Origin: Bugulina stolonifera
Lineage: Eukaryota > Bryozoa > Gymnolaemata > Cheilostomatida > Bugulidae
NCBI GenBank assembly: GCA_935421135.1
Contig: OW285187.1
Location: 4,278,001-4,342,000, forward strand
Direction: 5' to 3'
DNA length: 64,000 nucleotides
Shown here: positions 37,301 to 48,900 of the stretch, in pieces
Layout: the number at the start of each line of letters is the position of its first letter
Numbering within the stretch: the first letter of the stretch is position 1
Notes under the pieces: model-generated
The model's input: only the letters and a program-made list of their open reading frames with translations
Database searches by the model: none
Told to the model about the DNA's origin: nothing
Made by a program: the position numbers and the translations under genes

Positions 37301-40188
37301 GCCATGTTGACAGGTGAATAAGTTCTTATGTATAACAGATGAACTTGGCTTGCGTGCTTCCATTATAGATGTCATAATGGTCTTGATGAATATTATAGAC
37401 ACTAGAATGTATTATATATTCCTACTCATATAACTTTGCATAAAATATTTTCTGTCAACAGGTTTCATTGCTGTGCCTGGAGCGGCATTAGGACAGATCC
37501 TTGGAGGAGTCGTATGTAGATGGAAGCAGTTGAAGGTTGCTGGAATTCTCAAGCTAGTAACAATCTGTTCCATTGCTGTTATTCTCCTTTCTCCAGTGTT
37601 TTGGATTAGATGTAGTGGCGCCAATCTTGCTGGTATCTTAACGGAATACCCAGGGTGAGGTTATACAGCCATGATGTCACCTCATTTCCTAATTGCCTAC
37701 TCATGACAATATAAATGTTCACTGCATCATTTTTAACAAGTTAACCTGAAAAAAAAAAATCTGAACTTGCCAGGAGTAGACAATTCCAAAGCGATTCGCG
37801 CCCAATAACTTCTTGTAATACCATTAGAAACTACACTCTGCGACTCTAACAATTCCTCAACCGGTCAGTATCTTGTTCTTATAACAGGCAGCAACTATCT
37901 GGTGTGAATCTAGACTCAACCTGTAACAGTGGATGTGGATGTACTACCAGTGTTTATGATCCTGTCTGTGCAGATGGTATACAGTATTTCTCTCCTTGTC
38001 ATGCTGGCTGTTCACAAGAAGCTGTAGAACTAGATAATGGAGATAAGGTAAAGTTAAAAGTTACTTGAGACTTACAGATTTAGTCAATACAAGTTTTCAC
38101 TTACATCCCGGTTTCTGGCATTTCTTTTATTTCAAATTTATTAATCCAAATTCAATACGAAATAAACTGATTATCTGAAACACTTTGCATTATGAGTTGA
38201 GTAAAGGGCTAATGAATTGTTTGATTCATTAGAAATATTTCTCTTTACCATTTTAAGCAAATACATGGCTGTAGAAGTATGTAATATTATTTGAATGAAA
38301 TAACTAAACAGGAGTCTCACCTTTTCCGATATTTTGGCAGGTATACAATAACTGCACGTGCCCCTCATCTGGCCTCCCAAGTTCCGCAGTTAATAACTCT
38401 ATCACAGTAATGGCAGAAATATGTCCACAGACGTGCATTTTACTATACGTATTCCTACCCTTGGCTTTTCTTACATTCTTTTCCACATTCATGATGGGAA
38501 CCCCGCTGACAATGACCACATTGAGGTGAGTTACTTGTATATGCATTTCTATGGAGATAGTCCAGCCATCAGGTGAACTATCTAATGCCCATGCTACTCT
38601 GTGTGATCCTTATACATTCTATTACAGGTTTTATGGTGTCACTTTTAGTTTTTTGCCAAATTCATTCTCATGTAATTTTACCAGCATGCTTCAACTCCAA
38701 ATTTATCCATTGTTTGGCTGATTGACACCGAGAAGATCTGAGTCATAGATTTCATGTTTCACTTTATTGTAGAGTTGTTCCAGAGAAACAAAGAGCATTT
38801 GCAGTCTCTTTTCAATGGTTGTTCCTACGATTTTTTGGTAAGCGAAGGAGTCGGTCTATAGATATTTATAACAATATTTGTATTATTATGTACATTGTAG
38901 CTATATACTCGTATGTTTGTAAGCCCACAATAATGTGTCATTGTGTGTGACGGTTGTTGACCTACATACATACTTACTGCTTGATTTTTATACTTCTACA
39001 TTTGAGTTTGATTTTTTAGTTCTATAAGTTGGAGACATGTATCTTTATCTATAACAACCAGTATAACCTGAACAGCATAAAGTATCACATATTATAATAC
39101 TCATACTCTCAGGAGTTGTCATCTCCCAAGTTGAGATATAGCAACTTATGCTAGGGCCACACTGACGCGATTTTTTGTGCGAATAGCGAATTTTGGCCAA
39201 AGGCGAATTCGCAAATCGCAAATTTTGTGCGAATTCGCGATAAATTAGCGATTTCGCACTCGCTGATATCAATCAGCTAATTCGCAACTCGCTAATTTGT
39301 GATTGGCCAATTTTTACTTGTCACGTTACTGTCACGTGTTCAGAGCCACGGATTTTCAATCAATCATGAGTTTAAATTATTATATTAAAATATTTATTTT
39401 AACTGATAAATAAAATGACTACTTCCGTTTGCAAGAATTGTGTAAAACGAATGAAAGTAAGAATAAAATAATTATTATATTTTTATTTTACATTTTTCGG
39501 AGTTCTAGTTCTGCAGTGAATGAGAAACGTGACCGGGGATAATAATTTTTGATCCCTCATTGGGTGAAATCAATGCGAATTCGCTTATAGCTTTTGCAGT
39601 GTGGCACGCTCGATTATAATTTGCGAATTCGCCTTTGGCCAAAATTCGCTATTCGCACAAAAATTCGCGTCAGTGTGGCCCTAGCATTAGTCCCCATCCC
39701 CAAGAGGTTTGCAGGTTTTATACAAGTTATAATTATATAATGCGTATATATTATATTGTAGGTAGTATACCATGTTATATAATATGCGCAATATCTATAT
39801 ATTGTATTTTAGGTTATATAACATATTATATACTTGTTTTATATTATATTGTAGGTAGTACATGTATATCAGGTTATATAACAATAATAATATGTACATG
39901 TACATTTGTATATATTATGTTGTAGGTAGCATACCAGGTCCTATAATGTTTGGCTCAATGATAGATGCAAGTTGTAGTTTATGGGATGATGAATGCTCTG
40001 TTAGAGGATCTTGCTGGGTATATAATAACTTCAACATGGCTACGAGGCTGTTTATCATCACCATAGTACTGAAGGTTATCTCGTTAGGCTTCAGCATATT
40101 AGGAGTTGTCCTATATAAGCCTCCTGTTGTTGAGGAAGATGGCAGTAAAATTGAGAGTGTTGAGACATCAAATCTCGAGTTTGATTGA
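31388..40188 (+). CDS. OATP/SLCO-family organic anion transporter, gene C (13 exons)
   Basis: Exons: 31388-31577, 31878-31996, 32493-32655, 33676-33852, 35046-35145, 36637-36755, 36878-36992, 37168-37313, 37462-37654, 37888-38047, 38341-38525, 38773-38837, 39926-40188; joined length 1995 nt (664 aa) with the same phases as gene B. An in-frame ATG about 100 bases further upstream exists, but the chosen start (MSKVTPQ) matches the N-terminal length of the paralogues. The cytosolic N terminus carries the cluster-wide block [17 protein letters not shown]. Exon 6 has the OATP signature and exon 10 the Kazal-like loop ([15 protein letters not shown]). Exon 3 is flanked by an in-frame acceptor array upstream and a donor array downstream. 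No truncation seen. Confidence 0.88.
32361..32492 (+). repeat. 33-bp splice-acceptor repeats before exon 3, gene C
   Basis: Four 33-bp units, each starting GTGCTAT like exon 3 itself. Copies start at 32361, 32394, 32427 and 32460, with a preserved AG at all but the third. The unit at 32460-32492 is open in the exon 3 frame and reads [11 protein letters not shown]. Confidence 0.8.
32656..32850 (+). repeat. 34-bp splice-donor minisatellite after exon 3, gene C
   Basis: About five to six units of the donor-containing 34-bp repeat. Several units have changed the donor from AAGTAAGT to AAGAAAGT, destroying the GT; the true donor at 32655/32656 is intact. Confidence 0.8.
33890..34110. repeat. TACAATATTCAATGTACATGTATAT minisatellite, gene C intron 4
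   Basis: Five or more imperfect 20-30-bp units with palindromic TGTACATGTA cores. Not coding. Confidence 0.7.
34826..34930. repeat. ATGCT pentanucleotide microsatellite, gene C intron 4
   Basis: About 20 tandem TATGC/ATGCT pentamers with a few substitutions; a degraded extension begins near 34640. Confidence 0.85.
35146..36636. other. Gene C intron 5, no feature recognised
   Basis: 1.5 kb of AT-rich intron. It lacks the LTR-like segment present in intron 5 of genes B and E. No coding frame or repeat boundary supported. Confidence 0.5.
39149..39686. mobile_element. Harbinger-like MITE in gene C intron 12
   Basis: The 538-bp element begins TGCTAGGGCCACACTG and ends CAGTGTGGCCCTAGCA, with about 60-bp inverted ends containing GCGAATAGCGAATTTTGGCC. 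It is flanked by TTA on both sides (39146-39148, 39687-39689), the 3-bp duplication of PIF/Harbinger elements. No transposase. Confidence 0.8.
39735..39925 (+). repeat. Degenerate 47-bp acceptor repeats before exon 13, gene C
   Basis: Three or four diverged units with TTGTAGGTAG and ACCAGG/ATCAGG cores upstream of the true acceptor at 39925/39926; the smallest and most decayed array of the four genes. Confidence 0.7.
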
Positions 40189-42909
40189 TAATCCACTAGT
40201 AGAACTCTCTCCGGATGTCGGTATGGAGTCTTATACCTCTTACTTATTCTCATCTTGGAACTATCTACATTACCCAAGTATTAATTGCAAGTCCTAAAGT
40301 ATGGTGCTTAGTAGATGCACCCAACTACTCAGTCACACTCTAACCAAACCCAAAGTGATGACACCTACTACCTTGCTAGGCAGTTAAGTAGTAGAGGCCC
40401 AGCAGCTCAGTATTACAGACTACATGTATTAAATGTTTTATGAACAATGATAGTAACTGTTATGAAATGGTACAAGTCAAGATTTGTGGTAATTATAGTT
40501 ACTAATCAAACGGTTTCCCAAAGCTCTCTTGTGTCCACCTAAACTGAAGGACATCTAGAGGTCAGTGATAGGATGCATGTAAATTTTATATTACATGTCA
40601 CATGCTGCGTGCAGTTATACATACATATGTTACAGTAGCTCCATGAAATTTGCTCATAAATTATCAGTAACAATAGCTTTAATAATTTATAAGAATAATA
40701 TTACACTGCTTCCATACAATCTCACATCCGTCTACTTAGTATTACATGATCATGTTTGCTAGACGTTTTTTCACCTTATACAACATACTAGACAGCAGTT
40801 CAAAAATTTATCTATGTGATCATCCTATTTATCTTATTTTTGATATTTGGCACACTTGGCTATTTCATTACTGTATGTATTACAGTGTATAATATTTGTT
40901 TGTTTGTTACCTCCTCTTTCCCTGAATGAACAAAGAGAGGGCAACTTCGTACTGTCATACCATAAACTATTATCATTACATATACTTACATCGAGGAGTA
41001 AGATGGCTTACTCCTTGCTTACATATACATACATGTACATATTATATTGTATATTACATACTACATAATTTATTGTACTTAAATTATGATGATAAATATA
41101 ATACAATTATTGCCAACACAATACTATTGCATGCTTTAAACTTTAGACTTTCGACTTTCGACTTTAGACTTTAGACTTGTATATCAGTTCTATCATAATA
41201 TATTGGTTAGGTTTTGGGCTACTTGTGCTGAACCATGAGATTTCCACAATTCTTGGTAGAGAGTAACCGTCATGTTCTGTGTGTGATGTTCATGCTTCAG
41301 GTTTTAGTTGCACCCTCTAAGTCATTTACTTTCCTATTATATGCTATCAATCGTCAGCTATACATGAGCTTCATTGCTGCACTATTTCAGATATTGTAAT
41401 AATTAATAATTGCCACAAGAATTACAAGTCATTATTTTAACTTCAGAATAGGCCTACACTTAGCAGTTAGAATTCTTGGAGACACAGTTAAATTGGTTAT
41501 GAAATTTATGCCTAAAGTCTCTATGCGGAGAGAGACTACAAGATTGTATACATAGTCTACTAGTACTAGACATACATGTACATCATACATGCCCATTACA
41601 TCTACATGTATGTGATACTAATTCATGGTGCTTAGATTAGGATACTTGTATATTGTGCATGAACAATTATTTGCCACTATAATGATTTTGTAGTTTGTGT
41701 GTTTGATAATATAATAACTATGGAAATGGAATAATGCATGCCAGTCCTGTAATATTTGAGTCATTTTGCAAATGATGATAAATTTTCAGAGTTGTCTTAT
41801 CAATTTAAACTAGTGAGTACCTAAAATTTTCGAAAACTTTAGCTTTGAGGATTAGAGGCAATCTTTAGTTAAGAAACCTAGGCTACGCACTTCCCCCAAA
41901 ACTCAAGCAAAATTATTTTGATATTTTAATACTATAATATAAATATAATGTAATTATTATATCTTGTTGTTATTTATATTAATAAATTAGTAAAATTTTG
42001 ACTTGGAATTTGTAATTTTATTTCTTGTAATAATCAATAAAATTATTTTATTAAAATAATTAAGTGTATAGCCTAAATACAAATAGAAATTGAAATTATT
42101 ATTGATAGTTAGTATTGTATTGTATATTCTTACCTTATCAAGCAGCATACTTGCTAAGGAGCAAGAGCAACAGCTCTCACTCTCTTCTGGTCACGTCTGC
42201 TCAAAAGATGAAAATTCATGGTCAAAAACCAGAATTCCTGGACATAGCAGGGTGTACATTATGATTATTTGATTAAAAGTTTTCTTTAAAAGTGTATTAA
42301 ATGACCCATTTCAGTGTCATTTGGTGGCTTTTAAAATAGTTTTTAATGTAAATGATTTGTTTTAGGTTGTAACTTGTGTTTTATGCGGTTTGCTAACATT
42401 TTCACCATAGATAAAAATCAGTATCAATAAGTCAAGTCAAATTTTTGACTTGGACCCAGCTCTGGAACTTCTTCAGAACAGAGCCATTGAATTTTTCTAC
42501 AGTCTGAAGGGGCAGGATGTATCTATCAAGGAAATACGAAAAGAGCTCAAAATTGAGTCACTAGAAAAGAGCCGTCAGTCTTTCCGCATCAGTTTATTTT
42601 ATAACATACTCTCTAATGAACCTCTGCATCCCAATCTTTACAAGTTATTGAACTGTATGACATCTATTGATCTAATTATTTAAATGCTTTGATGTTTTGT
42701 AATTCCTTTACCTCTTTTTACTTTACTTTTACATCAATCTGCAGAGTTTGTTGATTAGGACACCTCAGGAACACAGAACAGAGGAACTGGTTGCGGAATA
42801 GTATAATGTTATACTGATGAACTGAGGGTCCCAGCTTTTCTCCATCTAGAGGTCTCGACGCTTGACAGACCGACAGACAGGTTAATACTATTGGGATATG
42901 ATATAAAGT
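40189..42909. other. Intergenic region C-D
   Basis: AT-rich. It has a short TTTAGACTTTCGAC repeat near 41140-41178 and a probable LINE remnant near 42450. The start of gene D follows. No other gene supported. Confidence 0.5.
42450..42683 (+). pseudogene. Probable fragment of a non-LTR retrotransposon (LINE) reverse-transcriptase C terminus
   Basis: The frame reads LELLQNRAIEFFYSLKG, then IESLEKSRQSFRISLFYNIL, the usual pattern near the C-terminal end of LINE open reading frames (LQxRAxxF, then SLExRRxxxRLxLFYKI). No upstream reverse-transcriptase motifs are present, so it would be a 5'-truncated relic. The call rests on motif resemblance only. Confidence 0.45.
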
Positions 42910-45900
42910 ATGCCTATTTCTGAAGAGACTTATCACGCTGGCGAGGAAGAGAGAGAAGAATTGAAATCCATAGATACAACGGATACCTTATGTGGTTACA
43001 CGACATCATGTAAACCTAAATTTCTACAGAAATGTGCAAATCCTAAAATATATCTTCTAATAATCTCACTATGCAGTATTATACAAGGTAGGTTTCCAAT
43101 TCAAAACCTAGTTTGTTCTTTTATGGCAGATCTAAAGGCTTGGCTACGCGAGAGGCCAGTTGTTCTTTTTCGGCCTTCGGAGCCTCGTTGTAGAGCAAAT
43201 TGGTGCACTGTTTGTTTGGCTATGCAAAGACCAACATGTTGGTTTTTGCACGGAGCGCTGTTGTGATTGGTTGATATTCGATACAATAACTCCAATTATA
43301 TAATTTGTTTAAAATAAGCCTTGGTGATTTGTTGGATATTAATCACGGCCACTAGTGGTCTGGTACCAAGCATTGCTCTACCGAAGCTCATAGCCTCTCG
43401 TGTTCCTGAGCCTTTAGGCTTAAATTAAACTGGCATGCATGTGTATGCATTGTGATGGCCATATTATACATGTAGGCCTACATTGTACTTGCGTATTATT
43501 TTATATTTCACTATTATATACCCTATAGTATTATACAGAATAAGTGGATAGATTTTACTCATAGCCTAACTGGTACTATCTTACTATGTTATCCTAACCA
43601 TACTTCCATTTATGCTTTACAGGGTTTGCAGTGAATGGTATAAACAATGTGAACATTTCATCATATGAAAGAAGATATCTTTTATCTAGTAAGAATTCAG
43701 GACTAGTAGCCAGTTTCTATGATGTAGCAGCTGGCGTTAGTGTAAGTACTGCAGTTGTATAAAATAATAGTACATTCAGGACTATATTGAAAGTAGTCTG
43801 AGTAATAGGCCTACATTTCATATTACAGGTGATTTTAGTAATACATATTATCATATTGCAGGTGCTATTAGTAATACATATTATAATATTGCAGGTGCTA
43901 CTATTAATACATATTATAATATTGCAGGTGCTACTATTAATACATATTATAATATTACAGACTATTTTTGAGTTCGCTGTATCCAGTCTGAGCTGATCTC
44001 GCCATGCCATTGCATTTACACATTGTATAAAATATATCTTAAAGTACTACTGAAATCATGCCTTTTCATGTAGCAATTATGTTATATAGGTTATTATTTT
44101 TCCATATATACCACAAAAATTCATATAACATAATCAGTTTGTCTGTTTTCTGCAAATGGAAAACACTGCAATCTCTCATTCTGCCATATTGAGTTACAAA
44201 GGATGTAAACTTTGTTTACTCTGTAACCGTGGAAACAAAATGGAAGTTGTTACATAACAAAGCCTAGCCAATTAAATTAGTGTGGTTGATTTAGCTGAAA
44301 TTCCAGCATAGGTAGTGGGTGGGAATTAATGCCAGCAGTACCCAATGTCCTCATCTAATCTGTTATTCCAAGTCTAGGCTTCACACAGAAGCTTGGATCT
44401 AGTTAATCACTGTGTCTTTGGTAAAATTTTGCTTGTTACAACAGAGTACCTCAGTTCTGCCATGTGTTCTTGCTTTATGTGCATTTGCTTACTACAGCAT
44501 GTGGCCCCAACTGATGTATGCCACACTTACACCACTCTCAATTGGCTTGAATAACTGTTGCATTACTTCCTACCCCTCCAATGAAATATTTATTTGTATT
44601 AGAGTGCAGTACATTTTGATGTACAGTAATACAATGCATGCACGTAGTAATGCATGTACATACTGATACTGTATTAGACCATAACGTATATAATGTTATT
44701 ATATACATTGTACATGTAGTTATACTATATGGATACTGTGTTTATAATTATGGTAATATAACATATTATAGTCTATCTAGTATATGCTATAAAATGTATA
44801 TACTATATAGTATCTACTCTATATTTTCATGCAAGGACTACGGTATATCTGTACCTACATGTACATCTCTGTACCTACATGTACATGATTTGTATTAATA
44901 AGTAATATGGTTGAACATATTTATCATCTCAAACAAGTCTGGATGTACATCTAGGTCTATATAACAATTATTATATGCATATTATATTGCCAGTCTTGTG
45001 ATTTAAATATTAAAATTATTTTGTATGTATACAATTGTGTTATACTACCCTAAAAGCAGTTTGCTAATCCTGGAGCAATTTGCGATAGAAATATTTAGCG
45101 GGTTTGCCTTTGGCCTATCGAGTTTGGCCTATGGAGTTTGGCCTATGGAGTTTGGCCTATGGAGTTTGGCCTATGGAGTTTGGCCTATCGAGTTTGGCCT
45201 ATCGAGTTTGGCCTATCGAGTTTGGCCTATCGAGTTTGGCCTATCGAGTTTGGCCTATCGAGTTTGGCCTATCGCGAAATTTGTTTAAGTCCCAAAATTG
45301 ATGTTTAAGCACATTTCAGCATTAAAACCAAGCTTAGCTAAGCTCTATGCTTACTCAGATTTAAACCCCACTTACATACAGTACAAAACTACAACTGACT
45401 CCTATATAGTGCAGTAAGCACACCTGTGAGGTAAAGTAATTACTATAGCTTGTTAAAAAATCCTTTGATTAAGCTCCTATTCTAGGCTACTTACCAATTA
45501 TGTTACAGCAAATACTTGCTGTTTTGTAAAATATTCAACTATGTATCATATAGCTATATAGCTGCATGTATGGTCTGTTTAAACCAGAAATTATTTAAAT
45601 CAGTTTGAAAGCAGATATTAATAGCGATGGAAATTATTTGCAAGTTTGTCACTCCGAAATTCGCAAAAGTTAAAACTCGCAAAATGTATCTGCTTTTAGG
45701 GTAACAATATCTGCAGAAGTCTTATATTACTACAACATAGCCATAGCCCTCAACAAGCTTTAATCAGCAACTAAAGGAACTTTGTCTCAATATCCTCACT
45801 CATAGCTTCCTTTGCTTGCCCCGCATGTACTGCATTACTCAATGGCTGGTCATGTTATTGAGAAAACCATAGGATTACATAAGCCAAATAATTACAGAAG

Positions 45901-48900
45901 GCTCATAGCTGTGAGATTGTAGTGTAAGTATGGGGCACCTGGTAACTCCCCTACACAGGACTATAATTAGAGAGCCAAGCTATGGGCCTTCACATGTCAT
46001 ACAGGATGTGGACAACACCTCTGTAACTTGGGACTTCCTTTTCCAGAATCCACTTTTCATGATGATTTTACATGCTGGCATATCCCAGCCCAAATTATTT
46101 TCAGAGTTTTGATGAAGTGAATATAGCAGCCTCAGGGCTTAAAGTTTAGATAGACCAAACAAAATATTATCATTTCTGTAGCCCTTTAAGTAATAGTATA
46201 TATTGTCATAATATTACAGTTGCTATTTGTAATACATATTATCATATTACAGGTGCTATTTGTAATACATATTATCATATTGTAGGTGCTATTAGTAATA
46301 CATATTATCATACTGCATGTGCTATTAGTATTACTTATTATCATATTACAGGTGCTATTTGTTGGATACTTTGGAGGAACTGGTCATCAACCAAGGTACT
46401 TAGGAGCTGGAGTAGCATCCATTGGTTTGGGATGTTTTATCATGTCATTAGCCCATTTCACTGCTCCACCATATCAACCAGTTGGTACTGCCTCTTTAAC
46501 ATGTGACGTCACAAGTAAGTGGTACCTTTTTAACATGTGATGTCACAAGTAAGTACTACCTCTTTAACATGGGATGTTACAAGTAAGTACTACCTCTTTA
46601 ATATGTGATGTCATAAGTAAGTACTACCTCTTTAATATGTGATGTCACAAGTAAGTACTACCTCTTTAACATGTGATGTCACAAGTAAGTGCCATCTCTT
46701 TAATATGTGATGTCACAAGTACATGCACTCCTTTTATCGTGTAGCATCACAAGTATTTCTGAGCCATTACAATAATAAATATTAATATTTTTGTATGAAT
46801 TATGTAATCGGTGCGTATAGGCCTACTCAAATCTAACTTCAAATAAATGTAAATAAATCACATATTCACATGCTTCAGTCGACTAACTATTACTGATATA
46901 ACATGGCATTATATTTACTTGCAGACTCCAACCACACCGCACGCTGTGATGTCAGTGAAGATAATGCAATCCTTAAGAACTATCTCTATATACTACTACT
47001 TGGACAAGCACTGAATGGATTTGGTGGGACTTGTCTCTACTCTTTAGGTGTGACATATCTGGACCAAAGTGTCTCAGCTAAGATTTCACCACTCTACGTA
47101 GGTAAGAAATGATAACATAGTAGTAATATCTCCTCTTAACATTTACTCCAGATAGTAAAGGTACTGGTTTCTTCTAGATGCAATTAGCTCGACTAAATAT
47201 TCCATATAATTATTTCTTCATTATAGGTTGGTTTTTAAAACAAATTATTCGCAATGCACCATTTTCCAACAGCAGCAGCATTAGTTGTAGTTATCAATTA
47301 TCTTCATGGTAAAGCTCCAAGATGAAAACCAGTATTTATTTATTGCTCAAAGAATGATGAAAAGCCAAATTAATGGTTTTGTGGGTGAACAGCATAATAT
47401 GACTTGAACTATGTACACTGTATGTCCTATTCAAATTTAGAAAGAAGTAGTTATGTTCACATAACTGATAACATTCTAAATTGTGTGGTTATGAAATTGT
47501 TCACACATGTATACATTACGGGTAGTGGTAAAAGACGTAAGCGTAATGTGAGAGATGAATGACGTGAGAGTGTGAAGACAATTCCAACTAACGTTAGAAT
47601 ACCTACACTAGGTCGGAGCTAGATGGAAATCAAGCTTTTGGTTGGGATTTGAGGTAAACAAGAGTTTGATTTCTAATGTTAGTAACCTTAGTTGGAGTTG
47701 TCTACTTTTTCTCTCACGTCATTTCATTCTCACGTCACGCTTGCGTCTTATGCCACTACCGGTACATTACAGTATGTACACATGTGTGAAGTATGCCACT
47801 AGCAATAGCAGGTCATAACATACCGATTGTTTCTCAGGTTTACAGCAGCTACCACTGGAATGCAATGTAAGTCTGGATGATTTAGCAATCTATCTACTGT
47901 CCAGTGTTGTGGCCAAACTGTAGGGCGTATTGCTTGCATGTGCAACTTAGTGCAGACTCCAGCAGCTATTGGTTGTGATTGCAACAGATTTTGGCTACTC
48001 CCCTGATTTCCGCACTATACTGTGATATCTAGTTGCATAGGATGTTGATATTATCAGTAGCAACGTCAACTTTTGTTGAACATGTATTTTTTCCACTGCT
48101 GTCAAATTAGTATGCAGTAATTACTGACCTTTTATCACATCTAGCAGTGATTGTTTGTCTGTTAGGATTTAAAAGGGTGTTTGAAGTTTTCATCTGCTTG
48201 TAAGGTAAAGTTGTCATTCCATCCAGTATAAAGATGTCATCCCCTTGTTGGATAGCAGTTTCATTCCCTGTAGCTTTAAGTTATAATCCCTTGGGGAATG
48301 GAGATATTCTCTCTTGCAACATAATTTTACCACTAGACTAACATGAACCATGTGAATTACATGTGTAAGAGTGGGTATTCACTACAATTAATAATTCTTT
48401 ATACTATTATTGGCATGTGAAGACAAGTTCTCCATTTATATGTGCTCTCCCAAAGAGTAGCTGGGAAAGAAGCGCAATCCTGGTAGAAGGGACCCACTTC
48501 CTGTCCACACCACAGTTGAATTCATCGCCCTCTCTTTTAGCCTGTCAACTGATGTACACATGACATCCTTTAGCCTTTGCGCAATACAATGTATGAAAGT
48601 TCATAATTATGATGTCTGCAATTGTCATATCTGACCCTGCACATGTATTTTTTAGGTATAATGGCAGGCTCTTCAATACTGGGACCTGCTTTAGGATATA
48701 TACTTGGTGGATCCCTACTAAATATATACGTCGACTTTCCTAAACCACCCCCAGAGTGAGTATTTTATGAACACAAATGTTCTTTTATTTCTCTAAGTAG
48801 AGTCATAATTTATAGACTAGTAGAGGTAAAATGGTAGCCTACAGGGAATGTAGCCTACGTACTATTTTTTTAAAATCAAATTTAATTTTGTTTGTTATTC

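Noticed and set aside
40926..41174. Intergenic frames downstream of gene C
   Set aside because: Low-complexity AT-rich translations ending in a short TTTAGACTTTCG repeat.
45025..45301. Frames encoding [14 protein letters not shown] repeats
   Set aside because: Produced by a 14-bp minisatellite inside a MITE, not a protein repeat.
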